Below are positions 1 through 6,166 of a DNA stretch of 13,620 nucleotides, in pieces. The notes under the pieces were generated by a model. The model made no database searches. It was not told where the DNA came from and saw only the letters and a list, made by a program, of their open reading frames with translations. The stretch spans positions 1 through 13,620 of the forward strand of contig JBAYVU010000067.1 in the NCBI GenBank assembly GCA_041674385.1, in the 5' to 3' direction. Position 1 is the stretch's first letter. Each line of letters begins with the position of its first letter. The position numbers were made by a program, and so were the translations under genes. The stretch is from JACRAR01 sp041674385 (lineage in GTDB: Bacteria > Pseudomonadota > Gammaproteobacteria > Burkholderiales > Rhodocyclaceae).

Positions 1-215
1 TCACCGACCTCAACATGCCGGGCATGAACGGCATCGAGTTCATCAAGGAAGTGCGCAAGCTGCCCAGCTACAAGTTCATGCCGATCCTGTTCCTGACCAC
101 CGAATCGCAGCAGGCCAAGCGTGTCGAGGCCAAGGCCGCCGGCGCCTCGGGCTGGCTGGTCAAACCGGCCACGGCAGACGAACTGCTCGACACCATCAAG
201 CTGGTGGTGCGCTGA
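1..215 (+). CDS. CheY-like single-domain response regulator (C-terminal part, 5' end outside window)
   Basis: This is the last ~71 codons of a receiver domain, read in the frame that starts at base 3 and ends at the TGA at 213-215. It opens inside the phosphorylation loop: the Asp of TDLNMPGMNG is the likely phospho-acceptor. The switch Thr lies in FLTTES and the conserved Lys in WLVKP. No output domain follows the receiver, so this is a stand-alone CheY-type protein, which in this family passes phosphate from CheA to the flagellar motor or another target. The sequence resembles the CheY copies found beside CheA in beta- and gammaproteobacterial chemotaxis operons. The narL-like gene starts 27 bases downstream on the same strand, so the two may be co-transcribed. 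Specific assignment to chemotaxis rather than another phosphorelay is inference, because the upstream genes are not visible. Confidence 0.88.
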   Translation, partial: TDLNMPGMNGIEFIKEVRKLPSYKFMPILFLTTESQQAKRVEAKAAGASGWLVKPATADELLDTIKLVVR

Positions 216-242
216 GATTGAAAAGATGCAGTGACATAAACC

Positions 243-893
243 ATGACCAAATCGAAAAGAAGTTCGGTCGTTATCATCGACGACCACCCCTTGTTTCGCA
301 AGGGTGTGCATCAGCTGCTGGATCTGGAACCGACCCTGGAGGTCGTTGCCGAAGCTTCCAGCGGCGAGGAAGGCGCCCAACTGGTGGCGCAACATGAGCC
401 GGACCTGGTGCTGCTCGACCTGAACATGAAAGGCATGGGCGGATTGAAGACGCTTGAAGCCATCAAGCAGCATAACCCGGAAACGCGAGTGGTGATCCTG
501 ACCGTGTCGGATACCTCCGATGACCTCATCGGCACCATTCGGGCCGGTGCCGATGGCTATCTATTGAAGGACATGGAGCCCGAGGAACTGCTGGCCTACA
601 TCAAGGATGCCGTGTTCGGCCGTACGGTGATCTCGGCAGCGCTGGCGGGACGCCTGGCCAAGGCGCTGCGCGAAGAAGCCGCAGTGAAGAGCCGCAACGT
701 CAACGAACTCACCGAACGCGAACAGGAGATTCTGCGCAGCCTGGCCGATGGCAAGAGCAATAAGCAGATTGCGCGCGATCTGGATATCACCGAAGGAACG
801 GTAAAAGTGCATGTCAAACACCTGCTGCGCAAACTTAACTTTCGTTCCCGCGTCGAGGCGGCGGTATGGGTGGTCGAGAACCGCATCCCCTGA
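243..893 (+). CDS. narL: NarL/LuxR-family two-component response regulator
   Basis: This 216-residue protein is a DNA-binding transcription regulator controlled by phosphorylation. The receiver covers about residues 8-122, with an acidic pair DD13-14, phospho-acceptor D59 (LLDLNM), switch T87 and K109 (YLLKD). A GerE/LuxR helix-turn-helix spans about 154-212. Length and register match E. coli NarL: the stretch GADGYLLKDMEPE and the C-terminal SRVEAAVWV are shared. The recognition helix has K188, V189 and K192 at the same numbers as the NarL residues that contact DNA. A nitrate/nitrite or related respiratory regulon is therefore plausible. No NarX-like sensor kinase is in the window, so the input signal is unknown. 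The ATG at 243 has no good Shine-Dalgarno, but no better start exists. The 193 bases after the stop contain no clear terminator. Confidence 0.9.
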   Translation: MTKSKRSSVVIIDDHPLFRKGVHQLLDLEPTLEVVAEASSGEEGAQLVAQHEPDLVLLDLNMKGMGGLKTLEAIKQHNPETRVVILTVSDTSDDLIGTIRAGADGYLLKDMEPEELLAYIKDAVFGRTVISAALAGRLAKALREEAAVKSRNVNELTEREQEILRSLADGKSNKQIARDLDITEGTVKVHVKHLLRKLNFRSRVEAAVWVVENRIP

Positions 894-1086
894 GAACCAT
901 TGCCGTGCCGCCCTGAAGACGTTTCGTCAGCGCGCGCGGCGGCATCTATCACTTCATGGATATTATCGTAAGCGACATGCAACGAATCACCAGAGAGATT
1001 AATACAAGGATCGGGCCTGTTTTGGGCAACCCCCATGCCGAGAATGGCCGTTGCATCGGAACTATCTCGAAAAGGCTGGCGCCGTA

Positions 1087-3903
1087 ATGACTGAACGAGT
1101 GATTGCCGAACCGGCCAACTTGCTGGGAACCGGGTCGGATCTCAGCAGCCATCGCCTGGATGCCTGGAAGCTTGCTTCACCCACGGTATTGCTGATTATC
1201 TTTGCCGTGCTCGGTGCCGCCATTGCTGTGGTGGGTTTGCTGGGATTCGGACAGTATCGGGACAACATGCAGCATGCCGTCCAGAGAGACCTCTTCAGCA
1301 TCACTGATGCCAAGGTGCAACAGTTATTGACTTGGCGCGATGCAAGGAAAAGAGATGCCAACGCGCTGGTAGGCGATGCTTCGTTCCGTGCCGAGTTCGA
1401 ACATTGGCTCAAGGCTGGCATGCCCAAGGATGAACGGGGGAAGCGTTTTTTGCACCGGCTGACTGCGCTACGCGATGCTTACGGCTACGAGGATATCCTG
1501 CTGTACGACAGTACTGCGTCGCTGGTCCTGACCACCAATCCAGATGCGACGCCACCCACGTCTTCCGGCATGGACATGGTCAGGCAAGTGTTGCGCGGCG
1601 GCGGCATCAAATATTCCGACATTCACTATCTGCGCCCGGACGGCCGCGAACATGTGCGGCTCGGTGTTCTCGCGCCGATCCATCCGCCGGACACGGAGTC
1701 TGGCTTGCCCGACGGCGCGGTTTTGCTGCGAACCGACCCGACCAAAGAGCTGTTTCCTTCGCTCCAGGCGTGGCCGATGTCGACGGAAAGCGGCGAGACA
1801 TTCCTGGCGAAGCACGAGGGCGGCAACATCGTTTATCTTACCGATCTGCGTTATCGGAAGGCGCAAGGCATGGCGACGCGCTTCCCGGTGACGCATGAAA
1901 CGCTGTTGGCGGCTCAAGTGGCGCGCGGGCACGAAGGATTTCTGGAGGGCATCGATTATCGCGGCGTTGCCGTGATCGGCGCGGCGCGTTTGATCCCCGG
2001 CACTTCGTGGCTGATCGTTTCCAAGATCGACAAGGAGGAAATCTACGCACCGATCCGGCGCGCCAACTGGATCGTCGGAATCGTTTCCATGCTGTTTATC
2101 CTGGGGGCAGGGGTAACGACGGCGATCTGGTGGCGCAACCAGCGCAATTCACTGTTGGCAAAGGTTTACGAGACACGCTTGATGCACGAATCGAGCAAAC
2201 GGCGTTTGGAGAATTTCAGCAAGTATGCCAACGATATCATTCTGCTGTCAGATGAGCAGGCGCACATCGTCGAAGCCAACGACCGGGCGATTGAGGCGTA
2301 TGGCTACCCCTTGGCGGAGTTGCAAGGGATGCATGCATCGGAACTGCGCGACCCGGCTTATCGGGATAGCTTCGATGAAGACATGCGACGCTGGACGACG
2401 GAAGGCATCGTCTATGAAACCGTGCAGCGCCATCGCAGCGGGAGGGTTTTCCCGGTCGAGGTCAGCGCCCGTCTCGTCGAACTGGATGGCCGGCGCTTCC
2501 AACAAGCCATCATTCGCGACATCTCCGAAAGAAAACAGGCGGAAGAGGCACAGCGTTCCAGCGCGGCGCAAATCATTCATCTGGCGCATCACGATTCGCT
2601 GACGGGCCTGCTCAACCGCTACAGCCTGCAAGGCCGGCTGGAGCAGGCTTTAGCCACGGTGCGGCGGGAACGGCGTGCGCTGGCGGTGATGTTCATCGAC
2701 ATGGACCGCTTCAAGACAATCAACGACACCTTGGGACATGGCGTGGGCGACGCCTTGTTGGTCAAAGTGGCGCACCGTCTGCGCGACAGCGTGCGCGAAA
2801 GCGATATCGTGGCGCGTTTCGGCGGCGACGAGTTCGTGGTCGTTCTTACCGAGGTGGATGGCCCTACGGCGGCCGCACGCGTGGCCGACAAGATATTGCA
2901 TACGCTGAGTGTGTCTTATCACATCGAAGAAAACGAGCTGCATTCCTCTCCGAGCATCGGCCTGGCTTTCTATCCGTATGACGGCGAGGATAGCGAAACG
3001 CTGATGAAGCATGCCGATACCGCCATGTATCACGCCAAATCGCAGGGACGCAACAATGTCCAGTTTTTCACCACCGAAATGAACCGGGTGACGGTGGAAC
3101 GTTTGCGCCTGGATCATGACTTGCGGGCGGCTTTGGAGGAAGCCCAGTTCGAACTCCATTACCAGCCGAAACTGGATGTTCGCACGGGATGTGTCGTGGG
3201 AGTCGAGGCGCTGGTGCGCTGGCGCCATCCGCGCGATGGGCTGGTATCGCCGCTGAAATTCATTCCCGTCGCCGAGGAAACCGGCTTGATCATACCATTG
3301 GGCGAATGGGTGCTGAACGAGGCCTGTCGCCAGCTGCGCGAATGGCAGGATCAGGGACTGACACGGATGACCATGGCGGTGAACCTGTCGGCGCATCAGT
3401 TGCGTTCGCCGGCCCTGCTGACCTATGTGAGCCAAACGCTTGAAAGACATGGTCTGACTGGTGCCGACCTGGAACTGGAAGTCACCGAATCGGTGGCCAT
3501 GGCCAACCCCGAAGCCAGCATCGGCCGACTCCATGCTTTACGCAATCTCGGCGTGCGACTCTCCATCGACGACTTCGGTACGGGCTACTCTTCGCTGAGT
3601 TATCTCAAGTTGCTGCCGATCCACACCCTGAAGCTCGATCGCTCCTTTGTCCGCGATATCGAGACCGACGCCAACGATGCCGCCATCTGCACCGCCACCA
3701 TTGCCCTGGCACATAACATGGGCTTGAGCGTGGTCGGAGAAGGGGTGGAAACCGAAGCGCAACGCGCTTTTCTGGCCATGCACCAATGCGACATCCTGCA
3801 AGGCTATCTGTTCAGCAAACCCTTGCCGGCGCAGGCAGCGCTGGCTGTGCTCAAGGAGATTGGAACAGCGCGGGGAACTACCGATGATTTCGCGCTGCTC
3901 TGA
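1087..3903 (+). CDS. Membrane-bound sensor PAS-GGDEF-EAL protein (diguanylate cyclase/phosphodiesterase)
   Basis: I prefer the ATG at 1087 (938 aa), with AAAGG upstream. A TTG at 1051 would add 12 residues. Order of parts: TM helix ~32-55, periplasmic Cache-like sensor ~56-323, TM helix ~329-349, PAS ~371-485, GGDEF ~496-660, EAL ~668-923. The cyclase half has an intact GGDEF (579-583), an RESD inhibitory site (570-573) and DSLTGLLNR. The phosphodiesterase half has EAL (707-709), N766, the VTES Glu (E801), DDFGTGYSS (828-836), K849, E885 and Q905, so both activities look possible. It should make or degrade c-di-GMP at the inner membrane in response to an unknown periplasmic ligand. The cytoplasmic PAS lacks an obvious cofactor signature. 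Net activity cannot be read from sequence. The gene stands alone between narL and a convergent small gene. Confidence 0.93.
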   Translation: MTERVIAEPANLLGTGSDLSSHRLDAWKLASPTVLLIIFAVLGAAIAVVGLLGFGQYRDNMQHAVQRDLFSITDAKVQQLLTWRDARKRDANALVGDASFRAEFEHWLKAGMPKDERGKRFLHRLTALRDAYGYEDILLYDSTASLVLTTNPDATPPTSSGMDMVRQVLRGGGIKYSDIHYLRPDGREHVRLGVLAPIHPPDTESGLPDGAVLLRTDPTKELFPSLQAWPMSTESGETFLAKHEGGNIVYLTDLRYRKAQGMATRFPVTHETLLAAQVARGHEGFLEGIDYRGVAVIGAARLIPGTSWLIVSKIDKEEIYAPIRRANWIVGIVSMLFILGAGVTTAIWWRNQRNSLLAKVYETRLMHESSKRRLENFSKYANDIILLSDEQAHIVEANDRAIEAYGYPLAELQGMHASELRDPAYRDSFDEDMRRWTTEGIVYETVQRHRSGRVFPVEVSARLVELDGRRFQQAIIRDISERKQAEEAQRSSAAQIIHLAHHDSLTGLLNRYSLQGRLEQALATVRRERRALAVMFIDMDRFKTINDTLGHGVGDALLVKVAHRLRDSVRESDIVARFGGDEFVVVLTEVDGPTAAARVADKILHTLSVSYHIEENELHSSPSIGLAFYPYDGEDSETLMKHADTAMYHAKSQGRNNVQFFTTEMNRVTVERLRLDHDLRAALEEAQFELHYQPKLDVRTGCVVGVEALVRWRHPRDGLVSPLKFIPVAEETGLIIPLGEWVLNEACRQLREWQDQGLTRMTMAVNLSAHQLRSPALLTYVSQTLERHGLTGADLELEVTESVAMANPEASIGRLHALRNLGVRLSIDDFGTGYSSLSYLKLLPIHTLKLDRSFVRDIETDANDAAICTATIALAHNMGLSVVGEGVETEAQRAFLAMHQCDILQGYLFSKPLPAQAALAVLKEIGTARGTTDDFALL

Positions 3904-3929
3904 GCGGAAGCGGTGAGACGCGGCGCGGA

Positions 3930-4259
3930 CTATTTGTTTTTAAGTTCCTTGAACAAGGCGGCGCCACCATCGGCTATATCGCGCTCTGGATTGGTCTTGC
4001 AGTAGCTGTCCATCCATTCGAAGAGCTGTGTATACGACTTGACCTGCCTAAGCGGATCATGGCCTTTATGGTTGATTGAATAACCATAATTCATACCTGA
4101 CAGGAATCCCAGGAGCCATTTCTTTTTTCCATTCGAGGTGAGTTCCAGCCATTCGCCGCAATTCGGCTGACTAAATATCGTGACCTCATTGCTTGCGGTC
4201 GAAACTTGGCTTGCCGAAATCAGGCAAGCGCCAACGAATAGGATGTTCTTCAGCTTCAT
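3930..4259 (-). CDS. Small exported protein of unknown function (possible Rap1a/Tai-like periplasmic family)
   Basis: This 109-residue protein has a clear signal peptide: a basic MKLKN start, a hydrophobic core at ~6-17 and a likely signal peptidase I site after STA (20-22). The mature part has two cysteines (C34 and C87) that could form a disulfide. It also has a CGEW motif, a WLLGFLSGMN stretch and a C-terminal WMDSYCKTNP...DIADGGAALFKEL. This pattern recurs in short periplasmic hypothetical proteins of Proteobacteria and is reminiscent of the Rap1a/Tai immunity-like fold. That link is from memory and uncertain. The start is well supported: AGGAAG sits 6 bases upstream (4266-4271) and a perfect TATAAT lies at 4295-4300. 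The gene looks more AT-rich than its neighbours. It diverges from the HD-GYP gene and converges on the upstream GGDEF-EAL gene. No link to c-di-GMP is visible in the protein itself. Confidence 0.8.
   Translation of the reverse strand: MKLKNILFVGACLISASQVSTASNEVTIFSQPNCGEWLELTSNGKKKWLLGFLSGMNYGYSINHKGHDPLRQVKSYTQLFEWMDSYCKTNPERDIADGGAALFKELKNK
4209..4229. repeat. Perfect 7-bp inverted repeat inside the small exported protein gene
   Basis: GCTTGCC at 4209-4215 pairs with GGCAAGC at 4223-4229 across a 7-base loop. It lies within codons ~11-17 of the minus-strand gene, in the signal peptide coding region. It could form an mRNA hairpin early in the message, or it may be chance. Confidence 0.5.
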
Positions 4260-4272
4260 ATCGATCTTCCTG

Positions 4273-4300
4273 CCGCATCTGCTATGCGGTTCTCATTATA
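4273..4300 (-). promoter_or_regulatory. Promoter and 5'-terminal hairpin of the small exported protein gene
   Basis: On the minus strand a perfect -10 box TATAAT occupies 4300-4295, with no good -35 at 16-18 bases. Transcription would begin near 4288. The inverted repeat CCGCAT/ATGCGG (4273-4278 and 4284-4289, 5-base loop) would then fold at the very 5' end of the mRNA, just ahead of the Shine-Dalgarno AGGAAG (4266-4271). Such a 5' stem-loop commonly stabilises a message. That role here is inference. Confidence 0.55.
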
Positions 4301-4351
4301 CCGGGATTGGTTTGAAGCAATTCATCGGCTACGCAGAGTCTAAGACAACAT

Positions 4352-4360
4352 TGCTATAAT
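4352..4360 (+). promoter_or_regulatory. Extended -10 promoter of the HD-GYP gene
   Basis: TGCTATAAT is a consensus extended -10 element (TGn followed by TATAAT at 4355-4360). No TTGACA-like -35 is found at the normal distance, which fits the extended -10 class. The start point would be near 4367, giving a short leader of about 24 bases before the ATG at 4391. Confidence 0.6.
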
Positions 4361-4380
4361 CGACGGGAGAACCTGTCGAT
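4359..4380. promoter_or_regulatory. Palindrome overlapping the HD-GYP transcription start (possible operator)
   Basis: ATCGAC (4359-4364) and GTCGAT (4375-4380) form a perfect inverted repeat. The pairing continues inwards as a G·T wobble and two G-C pairs, leaving a 4-base loop AGAA. It overlaps the end of the -10 box and the predicted start site, where a repressor would block transcription. It also covers most of the leader, so it could act as RNA instead. There is no strong Shine-Dalgarno directly before the ATG. No regulator is identified. Confidence 0.4.
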
Positions 4381-4390
4381 TGGGCCGATC

Positions 4391-5608
4391 ATGCTGAAAA
4401 AGATCAACGCCGAACAACTGCGTCTGGGCATGCATATCACTGAGTTGTGCGCACCATGGATGGATCATCCGTTCTGGCGTACCAAGTTCACGCTGACCAA
4501 TCCCGAAGATATCCGCCGCATCCTGGAAAGCGGCATCAAGGAAGTGTGGATCGACTGCGCCAAGGGACTGGATGTCGAAGAGGGCCAGAGCAGGGAAATG
4601 GTGGCCGCGACGGTCGAAAAGGTTCTGGATCAGGCAAGTATACGCACAGAACCGCGCAAGCAGGTGATGCTGTCGGAAGAAGTGAAGCAGGCCGCCAAGA
4701 CCTGCGCCAAGGCGACCGAAGCCGTCCGGGGCATGTTCCAGGAAATGCGCATGGGCAAGGCCATCAGTCCCGCGGCAGCCAACGATTTTGTCGAGGAAAT
4801 CGCCGCCTCGGTGAGCCGTAATCCCGCTGCATTGATCAGCCTGGCCCGTCTCAAGACGGCCGACAACTATACCTACATGCACTCGGTGGCGGTGTGCGGA
4901 CTGATGATCGCACTCGGGCGTCAAATGGAACTCGATCAGAACAGCATCAGGGAAGCCGGAATGGCCGGTCTGCTCCATGACATTGGCAAGGCAACGCTGC
5001 CGATGAAGGTCCTCAACAAACCGGGCAAGCTGACCGACGAGGAGTTCATCATCGTCAAGGCCCATTCAACCGAAGGGCATCATATCCTCACCGAAGGCAA
5101 GGGCGCCAACGAAAATCTCCTCAATGTCTGTCTTCACCATCATGAAAAGACCGATGGCAGCGGTTATCCGGATCGCCAGAAGGGCGAAGAAATCAGTCTC
5201 TTCACCCGGATGTGCGCTGTCTGCGACGTGTATGACGCGATCACTTCCAACCGCCCCTACAAACAGGGATGGGATCCTTCCGAATCCATCAAGAAGATGA
5301 CCGAATGGTGCAGCGGACATTTTGACCGGAAAATTTTCCAGACCTTTGTCAAATGCATCGGCATCTACCCGACCGGCTCGTTGATTCGTTTGTCTTCGGG
5401 CCGGCTCGGCGTCGTTCTCGATCAGTCGGAATCGTCGCTGCTCACCCCCCAAGTGAAGGTGTTTTTTTCCACCCGGACAAAAACCTACGTCAAGCCGGAA
5501 ATCGTCGATCTGTCACGCCACGGCATGCTGGAAAAGATCGTCGGCATTGAAGATGCCGCCAAGTGGGGCATCAAGAACCATCAAGAGCACTGGGTCCAGC
5601 CTGTCTAG
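4391..5608 (+). CDS. HD-GYP domain c-di-GMP phosphodiesterase with N-terminal DUF3391
   Basis: This 405-residue cytoplasmic protein should hydrolyse c-di-GMP, in this family usually to pGpG or GMP. The N-terminal ~130 residues match DUF3391 (start MLKKINAEQLRLGM, with WMDHPFWR and VWIDCAKG), a domain that usually sits in front of HD-GYP. The HD-GYP domain runs ~140-325. Likely metal ligands and signature residues are H164, the HDIGK motif (H196, D197), H225, H249-H251, DGSGYP with GYP at 258-260, D279 and RPY at 288-290. All signature positions are present, so it is probably active. The last ~80 residues form a further small domain of unknown role. The start is fixed by homology to the DUF3391 N-terminus. 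No receiver or membrane segment is present, so its input is unclear. It is monocistronic, ending at a terminator before the convergent PilZ gene. Confidence 0.94.
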   Translation: MLKKINAEQLRLGMHITELCAPWMDHPFWRTKFTLTNPEDIRRILESGIKEVWIDCAKGLDVEEGQSREMVAATVEKVLDQASIRTEPRKQVMLSEEVKQAAKTCAKATEAVRGMFQEMRMGKAISPAAANDFVEEIAASVSRNPAALISLARLKTADNYTYMHSVAVCGLMIALGRQMELDQNSIREAGMAGLLHDIGKATLPMKVLNKPGKLTDEEFIIVKAHSTEGHHILTEGKGANENLLNVCLHHHEKTDGSGYPDRQKGEEISLFTRMCAVCDVYDAITSNRPYKQGWDPSESIKKMTEWCSGHFDRKIFQTFVKCIGIYPTGSLIRLSSGRLGVVLDQSESSLLTPQVKVFFSTRTKTYVKPEIVDLSRHGMLEKIVGIEDAAKWGIKNHQEHWVQPV

Positions 5609-5657
5609 TGCCTGCGGTCGAATCCAGGGCGGCCAGCTGGATTCAGGCAGCGTTTTT
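5609..5657 (+). terminator. Rho-independent terminator after the HD-GYP gene
   Basis: Directly after the TAG, GAATCCAG (5620-5627) pairs with CTGGATTC (5637-5644) over a 9-base loop. An outer TGCCT/AGGCA pairing (5609-5613 with 5645-5649) adds a bulged extension, and a T5 run follows at 5653-5657. The T run is on the plus strand only, so it should stop the HD-GYP message. It overlaps the last codons of the opposing PilZ gene. No matching T tract exists for the minus strand. Confidence 0.7.
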
Positions 5658-6026
5658 CGGTTTTGATCGACTGATTGGCTGATGATGGACCAGTCTTTCA
5701 TTGAGCACTTGCAGCCCGTCATCCTTGAAGTTGGTGAACTGAAAGCCCAGGTGAAAGCAGGCCAATTCGCCCGAGTAGACGCAATATACCTGGCGCGCCC
5801 TGATTTCGATGATTTTCTGCCGATGATTCTTGTACAAGGGCGGGGGCGCCAGCAGAATGACGACCGGGGACGATGTAAACACATTGGTGCTGGTCAGCAT
5901 GCCGGTGCCGTTGAGCGACAGGTCATGCGTCCTGCCGTGATAGGTTGGCCTGTGCTCTTCCTCGTCAAAGATCAGCGCTATTTTCCAGCGTACAAGATAA
6001 CGTTTGGCATTACGGTGGTCTATCAT
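5643..6026 (-). CDS. PilZ-domain protein (predicted c-di-GMP receptor)
   Basis: This 127-residue protein is essentially a single PilZ domain. Both ligand motifs are present: RxxxR as RYLVR (residues 9-13), and D/NxSxxG as DLSLNG (35-40). Together they wrap a c-di-GMP molecule in known PilZ proteins. There is no signal peptide, membrane helix or catalytic domain, so it likely acts as a diffusible adaptor that binds a partner when loaded. The partner is unknown. The start at 6026 is the only reasonable ATG, but it has no Shine-Dalgarno; a 24-codon ORF ends 6 bases upstream and could couple translation. The gene lies 139 bases downstream of the 6166-9135 GGDEF-EVL gene on the same strand and converges on the HD-GYP gene. 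It is thus flanked on both sides by genes for c-di-GMP enzymes. Confidence 0.9.
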   Translation of the reverse strand: MIDHRNAKRYLVRWKIALIFDEEEHRPTYHGRTHDLSLNGTGMLTSTNVFTSSPVVILLAPPPLYKNHRQKIIEIRARQVYCVYSGELACFHLGFQFTNFKDDGLQVLNERLVHHQPISRSKPKNAA

Positions 6027-6041
6027 AATGAGCTAGCTGTA

Positions 6042-6058
6042 CCAAGCCAGAAGCTTGG
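6042..6058. repeat. Perfect 6-bp inverted repeat upstream of the PilZ gene
   Basis: CCAAGC (6042-6047) and GCTTGG (6053-6058) form a perfect stem with a 5-base loop. It is 15 bases upstream of the PilZ ATG and lies in the 3' part of a short upstream ORF. No T run follows on the minus strand, so it is not a typical terminator. It could affect translation initiation. Confidence 0.45.
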
Positions 6059-6142
6059 CTATTTCCTCTGTGTGTCGATTGAAAACGGCAAATTCATGTA
6101 TCCGCATGGCTTGATTCTGGAACATCACTGAGCACAAACCGA

Positions 6143-6166
6143 ATCCATCCTTCGCGGGAAGTGGAT
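6143..6166 (-). terminator. Hairpin just after the GGDEF-EVL gene stop (possible weak terminator)
   Basis: On the minus strand, ATCCA plus CTTC pairs with GAAG plus TGGAT around a CCGC loop, with a 2-base bulge. The parts are 6162-6166 with 6143-6147, and 6158-6161 with 6150-6153. It begins at the stop codon. The following bases are only modestly T-rich, so termination, or partial read-through into the PilZ gene, is uncertain. Confidence 0.35.

Noticed and set aside
911..931. GACG-TTT-CGTC hairpin after narL as a terminator
   Set aside because: The stem is only 4 bp and no T run follows, so it is not a credible rho-independent terminator.
894..1086. Sigma-28 or sigma-54 promoter upstream of the first GGDEF-EAL gene
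   Set aside because: No TAAA-N15-GCCGATAA-like or TGGCAC-N5-TTGC-like pair was found by eye here or in the other intergenic regions.
2650..3534. 294-codon minus-strand frame inside the first GGDEF-EAL gene
   Set aside because: It is antisense to intact GGDEF and EAL motifs and has no recognisable domain or start signal.
4340..5065. 241-codon minus-strand frame across the HD-GYP gene
   Set aside because: It is antisense to DUF3391 and the HD motif, spans the divergent promoter region, and is His-rich nonsense.
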